A DNA stretch of 64,000 bases from Flavobacteriia bacterium (GTDB lineage Bacteria; Bacteroidota; Bacteroidia; Flavobacteriales_D; Crocinitomicaceae). Made by a program: the position numbers and the translations under genes. This document shows, in pieces, positions 32,044 through 40,957 of this stretch (positions are counted from its first letter, which is position 1; each line of letters starts with the position of its first letter). The notes beneath the pieces were generated by a model. It saw nothing but the letters and a program-made list of their open reading frames with translations, made no database searches and was not told the origin of the DNA. The DNA is taken from NCBI GenBank assembly GCA_016183815.1, contig JACPDW010000008.1:186001-250000 (forward strand), written 5' to 3'.

Positions 32044-33370
32044 GTTTCAGCCATTTAATTAAAAGAGAAATTTTTAGTTTATGACCGTATTGTAAAACAC
32101 TATTTTTAAATATTTTTTCTGCAAAATAAAGAAAAAACAAAGCACTTAAAAATAAAATCAATAATGAAAAGTAAATATGATACCAATTTTCACTATTATA
32201 TCCCATAGAGAGTTTTACCATACAAACAACAGGTGATGTAAATGGAATAAAAGAATACCACGTACTTAAAATATGTTCTGGATGTTGAATTGTAAAATAT
32301 CCTGAATATAAACTAAAAAGTATGATAATAAAAAGTGGTATAACAAAAGCTTGTCCATCACTTTCATTGCCTGAAGCGGCAGCCAAACTAATAAAAAAAG
32401 CAGAATAAAATAAATAAGCCAAAATAAAAAATAGAATGAAAAAGAAAATCATCACTTTATATTGAATTCTATCATAGATTAATTCCATTAAAAAATTAAT
32501 TTGATTGATTGCATGAGTTAAACTGTTGGAAGAGCTCCATTTAGAACCATTTTCTGCAAAGTCATTTACTATATAATCTGCATTTAAAACGTCATTTAAC
32601 CAATAATTTTTTAATAAAAACAATCCAATTGCTAAAAAGACAAACCATATCAAAATTTGTACTAAAGCAGCCATTCCTATACCAAGTATTTTACCTAAAA
32701 ATAAATCTCTAGCTTTCATACTTGTTAGTAATACTTCCATAATTCTATTACTTTTTTCTTTTTGAATGCTTCTAATAATTGTCATACCGTATAATAAAAT
32801 AAACATCATAATAATTATTCCAAAAAACCAACCTACACTTGCTTGTATGTGTTTGGCTTCGTTGTAAGGATCATTGATGTCACGAATATTTAATTGTATG
32901 TTTTGTTTGAGTTTTCTAAATTTTTCTATGCTCATTTCAGAAAATTGTTTCATAATAATTTCTTCGATTCTCCTTTCAAACTGGTAATGTAAACGGATTA
33001 TCAAAGAATTGGAGGGTTTAATTCTATAAAAAAAATAAGCATTTTTATTACTAAGCACTTTTTCATTGATTTCTAAAAACGCATCAAAGTCTTTAAACTT
33101 TTTCCCATTTTTAAATTCTTCTATTTCAATATATTGATTAGTAAAGTAATAATTAATTTGTACATTAGATTTTGACAATATTTTATTTTCCAATAATTCG
33201 GCTGGGTCAACAATGAGGACTTTCCAAGATTTTTCTTTTTCCTCAAAATTGAATAAAATTAAAATAAAAGAAATTAATAAGATCGGACCAATAATCGCCA
33301 TTGTTATGAAGCTTCCAGAAGTTATTCTTTCAATCCATTCCCTTTTGGCTATAATTAAACTTTTTTTCAT
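32036..33370 (-). CDS. ABC-2 type transporter permease
   Basis: From the ATG at 33370 (MKKSLIIAKREWIERITSGS) the product has 444 residues. It has one N-terminal helix, a large extracytoplasmic loop (~45-175), then five or six helices. The layout and EKSNRIMEVLLTSMKARDLF resemble NatB-like Na+ or drug efflux permeases. An ATP-binding partner is not in the window. The frame is open 20 codons upstream, but that part lacks protein character. Divergent from uvrB with a 102-base gap. Confidence 0.85.
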   Translation of the reverse strand: MKKSLIIAKREWIERITSGSFITMAIIGPILLISFILILFNFEEKEKSWKVLIVDPAELLENKILSKSNVQINYYFTNQYIEIEEFKNGKKFKDFDAFLEINEKVLSNKNAYFFYRIKPSNSLIIRLHYQFERRIEEIIMKQFSEMSIEKFRKLKQNIQLNIRDINDPYNEAKHIQASVGWFFGIIIMMFILLYGMTIIRSIQKEKSNRIMEVLLTSMKARDLFLGKILGIGMAALVQILIWFVFLAIGLFLLKNYWLNDVLNADYIVNDFAENGSKWSSSNSLTHAINQINFLMELIYDRIQYKVMIFFFILFFILAYLFYSAFFISLAAASGNESDGQAFVIPLFIIILFSLYSGYFTIQHPEHILSTWYSFIPFTSPVVCMVKLSMGYNSENWYHIYFSLLILFLSALFFLYFAEKIFKNSVLQYGHKLKISLLIKWLKHE

Positions 33371-33460
33371 AATTTCTTTCAAAATTAAAGTTTTTTGTTG
33401 AATAGAATTATTTGTAAAATTGAAAATCAATTATTTTTATAATTTAATAAATACATTTAA

Positions 33461-33468
33461 TAATTTTG
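33461..33468 (+). promoter_or_regulatory. -7 box immediately before uvrB (leaderless layout)
   Basis: TAATTTTG ends five bases before the GTG start codon at 33473, so the expected transcription start is at or within the start codon. Confidence 0.5.
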
Positions 33469-33472
33469 TTCT

Positions 33473-35521
33473 GTGAATTACAAATTAATTTCAGATTATT
33501 TACCTACTGGTGATCAACCTGAAGCGATTGCTCAATTGGTTTTTGGTGTACAAAACAATGTAAAATATCAAACTTTATTGGGAGTTACAGGAAGTGGAAA
33601 AACTTTTACTATTGCGAATGTAATTGAGAAAATCAATAAACCTATTTTAGTCTTGTCACATAATAAAACTTTAGCTGCCCAATTATACGGTGAGTTTAAA
33701 CAGTTTTTTCCTGAAAATGCTGTAGAATATTTCGTATCATATTATGATTACTATCAACCAGAGGCATATCTTCCTGTAACAGATACTTTTATCGAAAAAG
33801 ATTTGGCAATAAACGATGAATTGGAAAGGATGCGTTTGTCAGCTACTTCAGCGCTTTTGTCTGGAAGAAAAGATGTAATTGTTGTTTCTTCAGTATCTTG
33901 TATTTATGGAATTGGAAATCCTAAAGAATTTGAGGAAAGCATTATAACAATTGAAAAAAATCAATATTTCTCAAGAAATAAATTTTTATATCGTTTAGTT
34001 GAAAATTTATATTCACGTGCAGTTGAAGACAAAGAAGGAAATGGTTTTATCAGAGGAACTTTTCGTGTGAAAGGCGATGTGGTCGATATTTTTTTAGCTT
34101 ATGCTGATTATATTCTTCGTGTAGAATATTTTGGTGATCAAATTGAAGCAATTAACAGATTAAATCCTCTTACATTAAAAAAAGAAGAGTCTATGGATAA
34201 CATTAGAATTTATCCAGCAAACTTATTTGTAAGTCATCCCGATACACAACGAAAAGCCATTGAACAAATAGAAAAAGATTTAGAGGAGGAAGTATTAGAA
34301 TTTAAAAATCAAGGCAAAACTATAGAAGCGGTTCGCTTAAAAGAAAGGGTGGAATATGATGTGGAAATGATTAGAGAATTGGGATATTGCAGTGGAATTG
34401 AAAATTACTCTAGGTATTTCGATCAAAGAAAATCAGGGTCAAGGCCTTTTTGTTTGATTGATTATTTTCCAAAAGATTTTTTATTGATTATTGATGAAAG
34501 TCATGTGACAATTCCACAAATAAAAGCAATGTATGGTGGTGATCGCTCAAGAAAAATGAATTTAGTTGATTTTGGTTTTAGATTAAAAGCCGCTATTGAC
34601 AATCGACCATTAAAATTTGAAGAGTTTGAAGAAATTATCCCTCAAATTATTTTTGTTTCAGCTACTCCTTCTGTTTATGAATTAGAAAAATCCGAGGGTA
34701 TTGTAGTTGAACAAGTGATTCGCCCAACGGGTTTATTAGATCCTACCATTGAAATTAGACCAAGTTTAAATCAAATTGATGATTTACTTGATGAAATTCA
34801 ATTTTGTAAGGAAAAAAATGAAAGGGTATTGGTGACAACTTTAACAAAAAGAATGGCTGAAGAACTTCACAAATTTCTTGAAAATATTGGAATTTTAAGT
34901 AGTTATATTCACAGTGATATTGACACTATTGAAAGAGTAGAAATTTTAAGAAAACTGAGATTAGGTGTTTTTGATGTGTTGATTGGTGTAAATTTATTAA
35001 AGGAAGGTTTAGATTTACCTGAAGTTGCTTTAGTGGCCATTATTGATGCGGATAAGGAAGGATTTTTGCGTGATGAACGTTCACTTGTACAAACAATAGG
35101 AAGAGCAGCAAGAAATGTAAATGGAAGAGTAATTATGTATGCCGACAGGATTACCAATTCTATGGAAAAAACCATTAAAGAGACCAATCGAAGGAGAACA
35201 ATTCAAATGGATCATAATCTTAAAAATGGAATTTCACCAAAATCATTAAACAAAACGGTAAATCAAATTATGGAAAGCACAAAAGTAGCCGATGGAGAAA
35301 AAGAGTCGAGTTATGAAAGTTCTATGGAAAAAGATTTGCAATATTTAATGGCGGAAGAAAATTCTTCTTTATATGAAAATAGTTCTCAAGATTTAACCGA
35401 AAAAATTCGTAAAATGAAGAAAAAAATGGAAAAAGCGGCTAAAGATTTAGACTTTATTTCTGCTGCTAAATGGAGAGATGAAATTAAAGTTTTTGAAGAA
35501 CATTTGAAAAAGAGAAAATAA
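33473..35521 (+). CDS. uvrB: Excinuclease ABC subunit B
   Basis: The protein has 682 residues, full length. Walker A GVTGSGKT lies at 37-44. The damage-checking beta-hairpin region (SYYDYYQPEAYLP) lies near 89-101 and the helicase DESH box near 342-345. Helicase motifs V and VI follow (GLDLPEVALVAIIDADKEG, QTIGRAARN). The C-terminal UVR motif for UvrC/UvrA contact ends the protein (AAKDLDFISAAKWRDEI). It verifies lesions and loads UvrC in nucleotide excision repair. GTG start with almost no leader. Followed after 27 bases by the comB-like gene. Confidence 0.97.
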   Translation: MNYKLISDYLPTGDQPEAIAQLVFGVQNNVKYQTLLGVTGSGKTFTIANVIEKINKPILVLSHNKTLAAQLYGEFKQFFPENAVEYFVSYYDYYQPEAYLPVTDTFIEKDLAINDELERMRLSATSALLSGRKDVIVVSSVSCIYGIGNPKEFEESIITIEKNQYFSRNKFLYRLVENLYSRAVEDKEGNGFIRGTFRVKGDVVDIFLAYADYILRVEYFGDQIEAINRLNPLTLKKEESMDNIRIYPANLFVSHPDTQRKAIEQIEKDLEEEVLEFKNQGKTIEAVRLKERVEYDVEMIRELGYCSGIENYSRYFDQRKSGSRPFCLIDYFPKDFLLIIDESHVTIPQIKAMYGGDRSRKMNLVDFGFRLKAAIDNRPLKFEEFEEIIPQIIFVSATPSVYELEKSEGIVVEQVIRPTGLLDPTIEIRPSLNQIDDLLDEIQFCKEKNERVLVTTLTKRMAEELHKFLENIGILSSYIHSDIDTIERVEILRKLRLGVFDVLIGVNLLKEGLDLPEVALVAIIDADKEGFLRDERSLVQTIGRAARNVNGRVIMYADRITNSMEKTIKETNRRRTIQMDHNLKNGISPKSLNKTVNQIMESTKVADGEKESSYESSMEKDLQYLMAEENSSLYENSSQDLTEKIRKMKKKMEKAAKDLDFISAAKWRDEIKVFEEHLKKRK

Positions 35522-35548
35522 ACCTTATTTTTACAAAAAATAAAATAG

Positions 35549-36271
35549 TTGAACGATAAAAGATTACATATTGAAGTTTGTTTTACACCAGGTGAGTATC
35601 AGTATTTTAAAGATGAATTTGACATTGTAGTTGTCATCGATGTTTTACGTGCTACGTCTGCAATTTGTGCTGCTTTTGATAATGGAATTAAGTCAATAAT
35701 ACCTGTTACAACAGTAGAAGAAGCAATGGAGTACAAGAAAAAAGGATTTTTAGCTGGAGCTGAACGGAAAGGGAAAATTGTAGAAGGATTTGATTTTGGA
35801 AATTCACCATTTACCTATATGAATAAAGACTTTTTAGGCAAAGAAGTTGTTTTAACTACCACCAATGGAACAAAATCATTAGATATTGCTAAAGATGCAG
35901 AAACGGTGATTGTTGCTTCTTTTTTAAATCTCAATAGTGTGTCTTTATGGTTGTCACAACAAAATAAAAATGTTCTTTGTTTGTGTTCTGGCTGGCAAGA
36001 TAAATTCAATTTAGAAGATACCATTTGTGCTGGTGCTATTTGTGATTTTTTAATTAATACTGGATATTTTACTTCTGTTGAAGATTCTTCAATTGCGGCA
36101 AAATACCTCTATTTATCTGCTAAAGATAATTATATGGGTTACTTAAAATCAAGTTCCCATCGAAGAAGATTAAAAAATTTAAATTTAAATGAAGATATAA
36201 AATATTGTTTAACGCCCAATCAAACAAATGTAATCCCAATATTAAAAGATGGTAAATTGGTTCAATTATAA
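35549..36271 (+). CDS. comB: ComB-family 2-phosphosulfolactate phosphatase-like protein
   Basis: The protein has 240 residues from a TTG start; no ATG is available near the conserved N-terminus (HIEVCFTPGEYQYFKDEFD). Family segments are VVIDVLRATSAICAAFDNG, LTTTNGTKSLDIAKDA and CSGWQDKFNLEDTICAGAI. In methanogens ComB removes phosphate from 2-phosphosulfolactate in coenzyme M synthesis. Many bacteria without that cofactor carry homologues whose role is unsettled, possibly sulfolactate metabolism. The next gene starts inside its 3' end (23-base overlap). Confidence 0.88.
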   Translation: MNDKRLHIEVCFTPGEYQYFKDEFDIVVVIDVLRATSAICAAFDNGIKSIIPVTTVEEAMEYKKKGFLAGAERKGKIVEGFDFGNSPFTYMNKDFLGKEVVLTTTNGTKSLDIAKDAETVIVASFLNLNSVSLWLSQQNKNVLCLCSGWQDKFNLEDTICAGAICDFLINTGYFTSVEDSSIAAKYLYLSAKDNYMGYLKSSSHRRRLKNLNLNEDIKYCLTPNQTNVIPILKDGKLVQL

Positions 36272-37271
36272 AATAGTATTAAGTTGTTTTACTTTTTTGA
36301 TGTTTATTTTACTTTCCTTAAAAAAGGAGAATACTCAAAAAGAATTTAAATGGGGTTTTTTTGGTCACCAAAAAATCAATCGCATGGCAGTTTTTACTCT
36401 TCCACCTGAAATGATTGGATTTTATAAAGAACACATCGAATATATTACAGAACATGCTGTGGATCCAGATAAAAGACGATATGCTGTTAAAGGTGAAGCA
36501 GAATGTCATTACATTGATATCGATCATTATGCTAAAGATGGTGAAGATGTGTTTGATATTGTTCCAAAAACTTGGACTAAAGCAATAGAAAAATTTACTG
36601 AAGACACCTTAAGAGCTTATGGGATTGTTCCATGGCACATTCAATTAATGAAATTAAAATTACAAAAGGCCTTCGAAGCTAAAAATATTGATTTAATTTT
36701 AAAATATTCAGCTGATATTGGTCATTATATTGCTGATTCTCATGTTCCCTTACATACAACTGAAAATTATAATGGACAACTCACCAATCAAAAAGGAATT
36801 CATGGATTGTGGGAGAGTAGGTTAGTGGAGTTAAATTCTGATGATTACGATTATTTTGTTGGAAAAAGTCAGTATATTTCTCATTTACTTGATTATACTT
36901 GGGAAGAAGTGAAAAAATCAAATAACGCGTTGGACTCAGTATTTCGTTTTGAGAAAGAAGTAACTAATGAATTACCATCTGATAGAAAATATGCTTATGA
37001 ACAAAGAGGAAATACAACGATTCAAACCTACTCAAAAGAATTTTCTAATTTATATCATTCTAAACTGAATGGAATGGTTGAAAGAAGATTAAGAACAGCA
37101 ATAATATCAGTGGGTTCAATTTGGTTTACTGCATGGGTAGATGGTGGTCAACCGGATTTAAATTCTTTACGTCATCTTCCTCCATCTCCTGAACTGTTAA
37201 TAGAAATTGAAAATCTTAATGCAGAATACCAAAAAGGTCAAAAAAAAGGTAGAGTTTGTGACGATCATTGA
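36249..37271 (+). CDS. Zinc-dependent phospholipase C / S1-P1 nuclease-like protein
   Basis: The protein has 340 residues. An N-terminal hydrophobic helix (about 8-23) serves as signal or anchor. The all-helical body starts KWGFFGHQKINRMAVFTLPP, as in secreted zinc-dependent phosphatases of the S1/P1 and phospholipase C fold. Likely metal ligands are Trp/His at the start, ECHYIDIDHY near 84-93, DIGHYIADSHVPLHTTENY near 157-175 and GIHGLWESRL near 184-193. The substrate (phospholipid or nucleic acid) cannot be decided. It overlaps both neighbours by 23 and 4 bases. Confidence 0.85.
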   Translation: MVNWFNYKIVLSCFTFLMFILLSLKKENTQKEFKWGFFGHQKINRMAVFTLPPEMIGFYKEHIEYITEHAVDPDKRRYAVKGEAECHYIDIDHYAKDGEDVFDIVPKTWTKAIEKFTEDTLRAYGIVPWHIQLMKLKLQKAFEAKNIDLILKYSADIGHYIADSHVPLHTTENYNGQLTNQKGIHGLWESRLVELNSDDYDYFVGKSQYISHLLDYTWEEVKKSNNALDSVFRFEKEVTNELPSDRKYAYEQRGNTTIQTYSKEFSNLYHSKLNGMVERRLRTAIISVGSIWFTAWVDGGQPDLNSLRHLPPSPELLIEIENLNAEYQKGQKKGRVCDDH

Positions 37272-38140
37272 TTATGAATAGTACATTTTGGAATGAATTA
37301 AAGAGAAATTATATTGCTGGCGGTTCCACTGTTAAGTTAATTGTCTGGAATAGTATAATATTTTTATTTATACAACTGTTATTACTTTTTTCAAGATTAT
37401 CTCAAAATGAAGATTTAAATCAATTTGTTTTTAATTTTTTTACTTTAAATACCAATTTAAGTGAATTTATATATCGACCTTGGGGAATAATCACATCATT
37501 TTTTTCACACTTTCTTTTTTTTCATTGGCTCTTCAATATGTTGATGTTGTATTTTGCAGGTCAATTATTTGAAAGATATTTTTCATCAAAAAAAATAGTG
37601 ATTCTTTATTTTTTAGGTGGAATTTTTGGAGGTATTTTTGAAATTTTAGCTCATTTATTTTTCCCACAAATTTCTCCAGTTACTTCGGTAGTAGGCGCTT
37701 CAGGGTCAATAATGGCAATTTTTATTGGTTTGGCATTTTATAAACCTCAATTAAAAGTCAGTTTGTTTGGTGCTTTTGAACTAAAAATAATTTATCTTGC
37801 TTTTATTTATTTGTTTTATGAACTAATTTCGATAGGAATTCCAGATGGAACAGCTCATTTTGCTCATATTGGAGGTGCTTTTATAGGTTGGTTAGTTGTA
37901 AAAAATGTGTATTCTCCAACAAATTTGTTAAACCTTATTGAAACTTTTTACTCTAGCCATAAAAGGAATAAAATAAGGGTTAAAGCTAAACCAGTTAAAA
38001 AAATGAGTGATGAAGAGTTTAATTATGAAAAGAAAAAGAAACAAGAAAAAATTGATGAGATATTAGACAAAATTTCAAAATCAGGATACGATTCTTTAAC
38101 AAAATCTGAAAAGGAATATTTATTTTCCCAAAGTAAATGA
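37268..38140 (+). CDS. Rhomboid-family intramembrane serine protease
   Basis: The protein has 290 residues. Six or seven membrane helices occupy 25-215. The catalytic dyad is visible: Ser145 in GASGSIMA and His200 in HFAHIGGAFIGW. The WR-like motif of loop 1 appears as RPWGIITSFFSH (70-81). A basic C-terminal tail (about 228-290) contains a repeated SDEEFN/LTKSEKEYL motif often seen in Bacteroidota rhomboids with a short cytoplasmic domain. It cleaves substrates within or near membranes. It overlaps the following gene by four bases. Confidence 0.93.
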   Translation: MIMNSTFWNELKRNYIAGGSTVKLIVWNSIIFLFIQLLLLFSRLSQNEDLNQFVFNFFTLNTNLSEFIYRPWGIITSFFSHFLFFHWLFNMLMLYFAGQLFERYFSSKKIVILYFLGGIFGGIFEILAHLFFPQISPVTSVVGASGSIMAIFIGLAFYKPQLKVSLFGAFELKIIYLAFIYLFYELISIGIPDGTAHFAHIGGAFIGWLVVKNVYSPTNLLNLIETFYSSHKRNKIRVKAKPVKKMSDEEFNYEKKKKQEKIDEILDKISKSGYDSLTKSEKEYLFSQSK

Positions 38141-39240
38141 AATTGATTAAACTTCTTTTTAAAGTATTTTTTTTAATTGGATTAGTTTCTTTACTTATTT
38201 CTTATTTAGCCCCATTTATTCACCCAGGAACGATTAAAATTGTTCCACTTTTTGGTTTGGCTTATCCAATTATACTCATTTCTAATTTAGTTTTACTTGT
38301 TTGTCTTTTTTTCTTTTTTAAAAAAGGATTTTACATCTTGTTGATTACTTTATTATTAGGTTTTAATTTTTATAAAAAATTCTATAGTTTTAAAAGTGAA
38401 AAGAATGTACAAATAGAAAATTCGTTTAAGTTGTTATCCTATAATGTCAGACTATTTGATGTGTATAAAGTAGGATTTTTTAAAGACTTTAGAAATAGAG
38501 ATTCCATTTTCTCATATTTAAAAAGTGAAAGTGCAGATGTAATTTGTTTTCAAGAATTTTATATACAAGATAAAAAAAGTAAAATTAAATTTCCAACCAA
38601 AGATACTCTACAATTACTATTAAATACTCCTTATTTTCATTCAAGAATGAGTTTCAATAAATATTTTAAAAATTATTTTGGTATTGCAATGTTTTCTAAA
38701 TATCCTATGTTAACTAAAGGCCACGTTGATTTTGATGATACATTAGGAAACACTAATAATTATTGTATTTTTTCTGATTTGTTGTACAAAAACGATACAA
38801 TTAGAGTATATAATGTTCATTTTGAATCAATTCGATTTCAAAAAGACGATTACGCATTGTTTAACGATCATGAAATCACTGGAAAATCCAAGTCAGATGC
38901 ACTTAATTTAGTTCAAAAATTACAAAAATCTTTTTTAAAAAGAGCTAATCAAGTAAAAAAAGTTATTAACCATTGCAAACAATCTCCATATCCTGTGGTT
39001 ATTTGTGGTGATTTTAATGAGAGCCCCATGTCTTATAATTATAATCAGTTCTATTCCAATTATATAGATGCTTTTTTGAATTCGGGTTCTGGTTTTGGAA
39101 TCACCTATACGGGTAAGGTGCCAGCAGGTAGAATTGATTATATTTTTCATTCTAAAGACCTTGAATCTTCAAATTTTTTAGTTCAAAAACAAATATTTTC
39201 TGATCATAAAGCATTAAGTTGTAACATTTGGAAAAAATAA
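38137..39240 (+). CDS. Endonuclease/exonuclease/phosphatase (EEP) family membrane protein
   Basis: The protein has 367 residues. Two or three N-terminal helices (about 1-85) are followed by the EEP catalytic domain: LLSYNVRLFDVYK, ICFQEFY (metal Glu), YNVHFESI, VICGDFNESPMSYNY and a final GRIDYIFHSKDL with SDHKALS. The family includes phosphodiesterases, sphingomyelinases and nucleases. The membrane anchor with a C-terminal periplasmic domain suggests a phospholipid or phosphate-diester substrate. In the Bacteroidota this layout often follows a rhomboid gene, as here. Confidence 0.9.
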   Translation: MKLIKLLFKVFFLIGLVSLLISYLAPFIHPGTIKIVPLFGLAYPIILISNLVLLVCLFFFFKKGFYILLITLLLGFNFYKKFYSFKSEKNVQIENSFKLLSYNVRLFDVYKVGFFKDFRNRDSIFSYLKSESADVICFQEFYIQDKKSKIKFPTKDTLQLLLNTPYFHSRMSFNKYFKNYFGIAMFSKYPMLTKGHVDFDDTLGNTNNYCIFSDLLYKNDTIRVYNVHFESIRFQKDDYALFNDHEITGKSKSDALNLVQKLQKSFLKRANQVKKVINHCKQSPYPVVICGDFNESPMSYNYNQFYSNYIDAFLNSGSGFGITYTGKVPAGRIDYIFHSKDLESSNFLVQKQIFSDHKALSCNIWKK

Positions 39241-39254
39241 TCGTAAATAATTTG

Positions 39255-39262
39255 TAATTTTG
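39255..39262 (+). promoter_or_regulatory. Putative -7 box, leaderless layout
   Basis: TAATTTTG ends six bases before the ATG at 39269, so the predicted transcript would begin at the start codon. Confidence 0.35.
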
Positions 39263-39268
39263 CATAAT

Positions 39269-39745
39269 ATGAAGTTGTGTGTTTTTTACTTGTTGACAAT
39301 AATGTTTCTTTATTCGTGTAATTCTAATCAAGAACAAAATAGAAATGATGAGAAAAATCAAGAAATTGAAGATTCTTATGATGAAAATCCTATCATTGGA
39401 AAATGGAAATTACAAATACATCAAAAAAGTGATAGTAGTAAAACAGAAATCAATTTAAAAGAACAACCTACAGAATTGGTTTTATCCATTATGGAAGGAG
39501 GTTATTTTGTTGTATATGATACTTTTATCGATCCAAAGTTTTCTCAGAAAGGGTTTAATAGAATTTATGAAAGAAGTAAGGGACAATGGGAATTGATTGA
39601 CAAAAATCAACTTGTTTTACATCATATTGTGGAAGATTCGAATTACATTGAAAATTTACAAATAACAAAACTGAATAAAAATACTTTGGTTACGAAAGGA
39701 AAAGATAAAAAATCAAATATCTATAAAACCTATTCAGGTTACTAA
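39269..39745 (+). CDS. Lipoprotein with lipocalin-like core
   Basis: The product is 158 residues from the ATG at 39269 (an in-frame TTG three codons upstream is less likely). The signal peptide ends in the lipobox LYSC (Cys17). An acidic linker is followed by IIGKWKLQIHQKSDSS and repeated beta strands (ELVLSIMEGGYFVVYDTF, GQWELIDKNQLVLHH), the pattern of small lipocalin-like Bacteroidota lipoproteins. Function is unknown. It is followed six bases later by the Sua5-type gene. Confidence 0.72.
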   Translation: MKLCVFYLLTIMFLYSCNSNQEQNRNDEKNQEIEDSYDENPIIGKWKLQIHQKSDSSKTEINLKEQPTELVLSIMEGGYFVVYDTFIDPKFSQKGFNRIYERSKGQWELIDKNQLVLHHIVEDSNYIENLQITKLNKNTLVTKGKDKKSNIYKTYSGY

Positions 39746-39751
39746 TATTTT

Positions 39752-40369
39752 ATGTTCATAGAAATTAACCCTTATAGTATCAATGAAAGGGTATTACAAC
39801 AAGTAGTTGAGCATTTAAAAAAAGGAAATATTGCTATTTTTCCAACTGATTCTGTCTATAATGTTGCTTGTGATTTATTAAGTAAAAAAGGATTAGAAAC
39901 ACTTGCAAATTTTAAGGATTTAAAATTAAACAAAGCTAGGTTTTCAATCATTTGTTCTGATTTAAGTGAAATATCTTCTTATGTTAAACCCATTAGCAGA
40001 CCAGTTTTTAAAATTTTAAAACACAATTTACCTGGACCTTTTACATTCATTTTACAAGCAGGAAATGAAGTTCAGAAAGTTTTTCAATCAAATAGAAAAG
40101 AAATTGGTATAAGAATTCCGGACAGTCTTTTTTTACATAAATTAGTACAACTTTTAGGTAATCCAATAGCTACTTCTTCTTTACACGATGAAGAAGATGA
40201 AATAATGGAATATTTTACAGATCCAAACGAAATTTATCAACGATATGAAAATCAAATTGAAATGATTGTTGATGGCGGATTGGGAAACATTTATCCATCT
40301 ACCGTAGTGGACTGTACTTCTGATGAAATTGAAATTCTTCGTCAAGGAATTGGAGTTTTAAAAACATAA
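39752..40369 (+). CDS. L-threonylcarbamoyladenylate synthase (TsaC/Sua5/YwlC type)
   Basis: The protein has 205 residues, the short TsaC-like form without the Sua5 extension. It has the YrdC-domain features KKGNIAIFPTDSVYNVACDL, KDLKLNKARFSIICSDLSEI (KxR/S-type loop), LPGPFTFILQAGNEV and IGIRIPDS. It makes the threonylcarbamoyl-AMP used for t6A37 of ANN-decoding tRNAs. Some genomes carry a second, regulatory paralogue, so an essential role is likely but not certain. Two bases separate it from the amidotransferase gene. Confidence 0.9.
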   Translation: MFIEINPYSINERVLQQVVEHLKKGNIAIFPTDSVYNVACDLLSKKGLETLANFKDLKLNKARFSIICSDLSEISSYVKPISRPVFKILKHNLPGPFTFILQAGNEVQKVFQSNRKEIGIRIPDSLFLHKLVQLLGNPIATSSLHDEEDEIMEYFTDPNEIYQRYENQIEMIVDGGLGNIYPSTVVDCTSDEIEILRQGIGVLKT

Positions 40370-40371
40370 TT

Positions 40372-40923
40372 ATGATTCTTTTGGTGGATAATGGGAGTTT
40401 AAAAACACCCAAAATAAAAGAAATAATCGAAAAATATACTTCTGTAAAAACAATTTTTTATAAAGAGTTAAACACCATAAAATTTACCCTATTTAAAGGG
40501 GTAATACTATCTGGAGCACCAATTTTACTAAGTAAAGAAGAAAATAAAATCCATATAAATTATTTCACTGTTTTAAAAAAAATAAAAATTCCCATATTAG
40601 GAATCTGTTTTGGTCATCAAATTTTATCCTTACTTTTTGGAGGTGAAGTATATATTCAAAATGAAGACAGAAATTTAAATGAAATTCAAAAATTAACTTC
40701 ATCTCCTTTGTTGGAAGGTTTTGGCGAGAAATTTTTTATGCAAGAAGATCACTGCGAATGGACAAGTTTACCAAATGATTTTATTTTATTAGCCAATTCA
40801 GGAAATTGTACAAACGAAGCGATGCAACACAAGTTTTTACCCTTTTATGGGGTACAATTTCATCCCGAAGTGAGCGGTGAATTAGGAGAAAAATTAATTG
40901 ATAATTTTATTAAACAGTGTTAA
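40372..40923 (+). CDS. Class I glutamine amidotransferase (GuaA N-terminal-like, stand-alone)
   Basis: The protein has 183 residues. The triad is visible: Cys79 in GICFGHQ, His164 and Glu166 in VQFHPEVSGE. The fold and length match the glutaminase subunit of GMP synthase or other single-domain GATases; no synthetase domain follows. Which acceptor protein it serves is unknown; options are a split GMP synthase or another amidotransferase. It is the last gene of the plus-strand run, convergent with prfC and separated by an inverted-repeat terminator. Confidence 0.85.
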   Translation: MILLVDNGSLKTPKIKEIIEKYTSVKTIFYKELNTIKFTLFKGVILSGAPILLSKEENKIHINYFTVLKKIKIPILGICFGHQILSLLFGGEVYIQNEDRNLNEIQKLTSSPLLEGFGEKFFMQEDHCEWTSLPNDFILLANSGNCTNEAMQHKFLPFYGVQFHPEVSGELGEKLIDNFIKQC

Positions 40924-40955
40924 TTAATTTATCAAAATTAGTGATTAATTAATAA
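40919..40955. terminator. Bidirectional terminator-like inverted repeat
   Basis: TTAATTAAT and ATTAATTAA are 15 bases apart in the short gap between converging genes. AT-only, so of moderate strength. Confidence 0.4.
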
Positions 40956-40957
40956 AA

